This document shows, in pieces, positions 41,452-41,452 of a DNA stretch of 41,452 nt. The stretch is taken from positions 1 through 41,452 of the forward strand of contig JBMYRC010000022.1 in NCBI GenBank assembly GCA_049601975.1, read 5' to 3'. The stretch comes from UBA6544 sp049601975. GTDB lineage: Bacteria; Pseudomonadota; Alphaproteobacteria; UBA8366. Every line of letters starts with the position of its first letter. Positions within the stretch are counted from its first letter, which is position 1. The position numbers and the translations under genes are program-made. A model generated the notes under the pieces. It ran no database searches, was not told the origin of the DNA, and saw only the letters and a program-made list of their open reading frames with translations.

Positions 41452-41452
41452 G

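Noticed and set aside
1..41452. Mobile elements, prophage or CRISPR array
   Set aside because: No transposase, integrase, phage structural gene or regularly spaced repeats were seen on either strand.

Overview
The window reads as the chromosome of an alphaproteobacterium, most like the Rhodospirillales. The reasons are the gene order ffh-rpsP-rimM-trmD-rplS-leuC-leuD-leuB, the order dapF-mtaB-ftsY, the block rpmH-rnpA-yidD-yidC-engB-argB, an S16 protein with an Ala/Glu-rich tail, and small XRE and MarR regulators of types I know from that group. No rRNA, CRISPR array, insertion sequence or prophage was seen. One tRNA-Arg lies on the minus strand.

Layout. 1-7025 (minus): translation and protein-targeting operon running into leucine synthesis. 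7026-7844: regulatory gap with an XRE-type gene that has no normal start codon. 7845-10872 (plus): dapF-mtaB-ftsY, coupled by ATGA overlaps. 10901-14188: a decay zone with a broken response regulator, a broken EamA permease, intact yciB and two small ORFs that share an unusual C-terminus. 14249-17539: pgk, a methyltransferase and two envelope proteins. 17540-18785: AT-rich gap, a MarR-like and an XRE regulator with palindromes. 18989-25251 (minus): an orphan molybdopterin hydroxylase large subunit and a tight operon of four arginase/agmatinase-fold paralogs. 25363-27886: tRNA-Arg, a lipoprotein and gpt. 27899-32130: panC, an Fnr-type regulator with a perfect FNR box, a stop-interrupted acetyltransferase, a lone histidine kinase and a broken TVP38-family gene. 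32324-37175 (plus): rpmH to a HAD phosphatase. 37264-41452: a MarR-controlled accessory cluster with an amidohydrolase, a DUF1330 protein, an epimerase and an unknown protein.

The best candidate for an undescribed system is the four-ureohydrolase operon (21474-25251). Three genes overlap by ATGA and the fourth follows after 3 bases. Only the last gene keeps all six metal ligands. The other three have lost different subsets of them but keep the fold signatures. This suggests one active enzyme with three pseudoenzyme partners, perhaps a hetero-oligomer, and perhaps acting with the neighbouring molybdopterin hydroxylase. A second good lead is a pair of matching operator-like sites (17 of 22 positions) before the MarR gene at 38682 and before the gene after it.

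At least four accessory genes are disrupted by frameshifts or in-frame stops (response regulator, EamA, GNAT, TVP38), while every housekeeping gene is intact. The decay is therefore selective.
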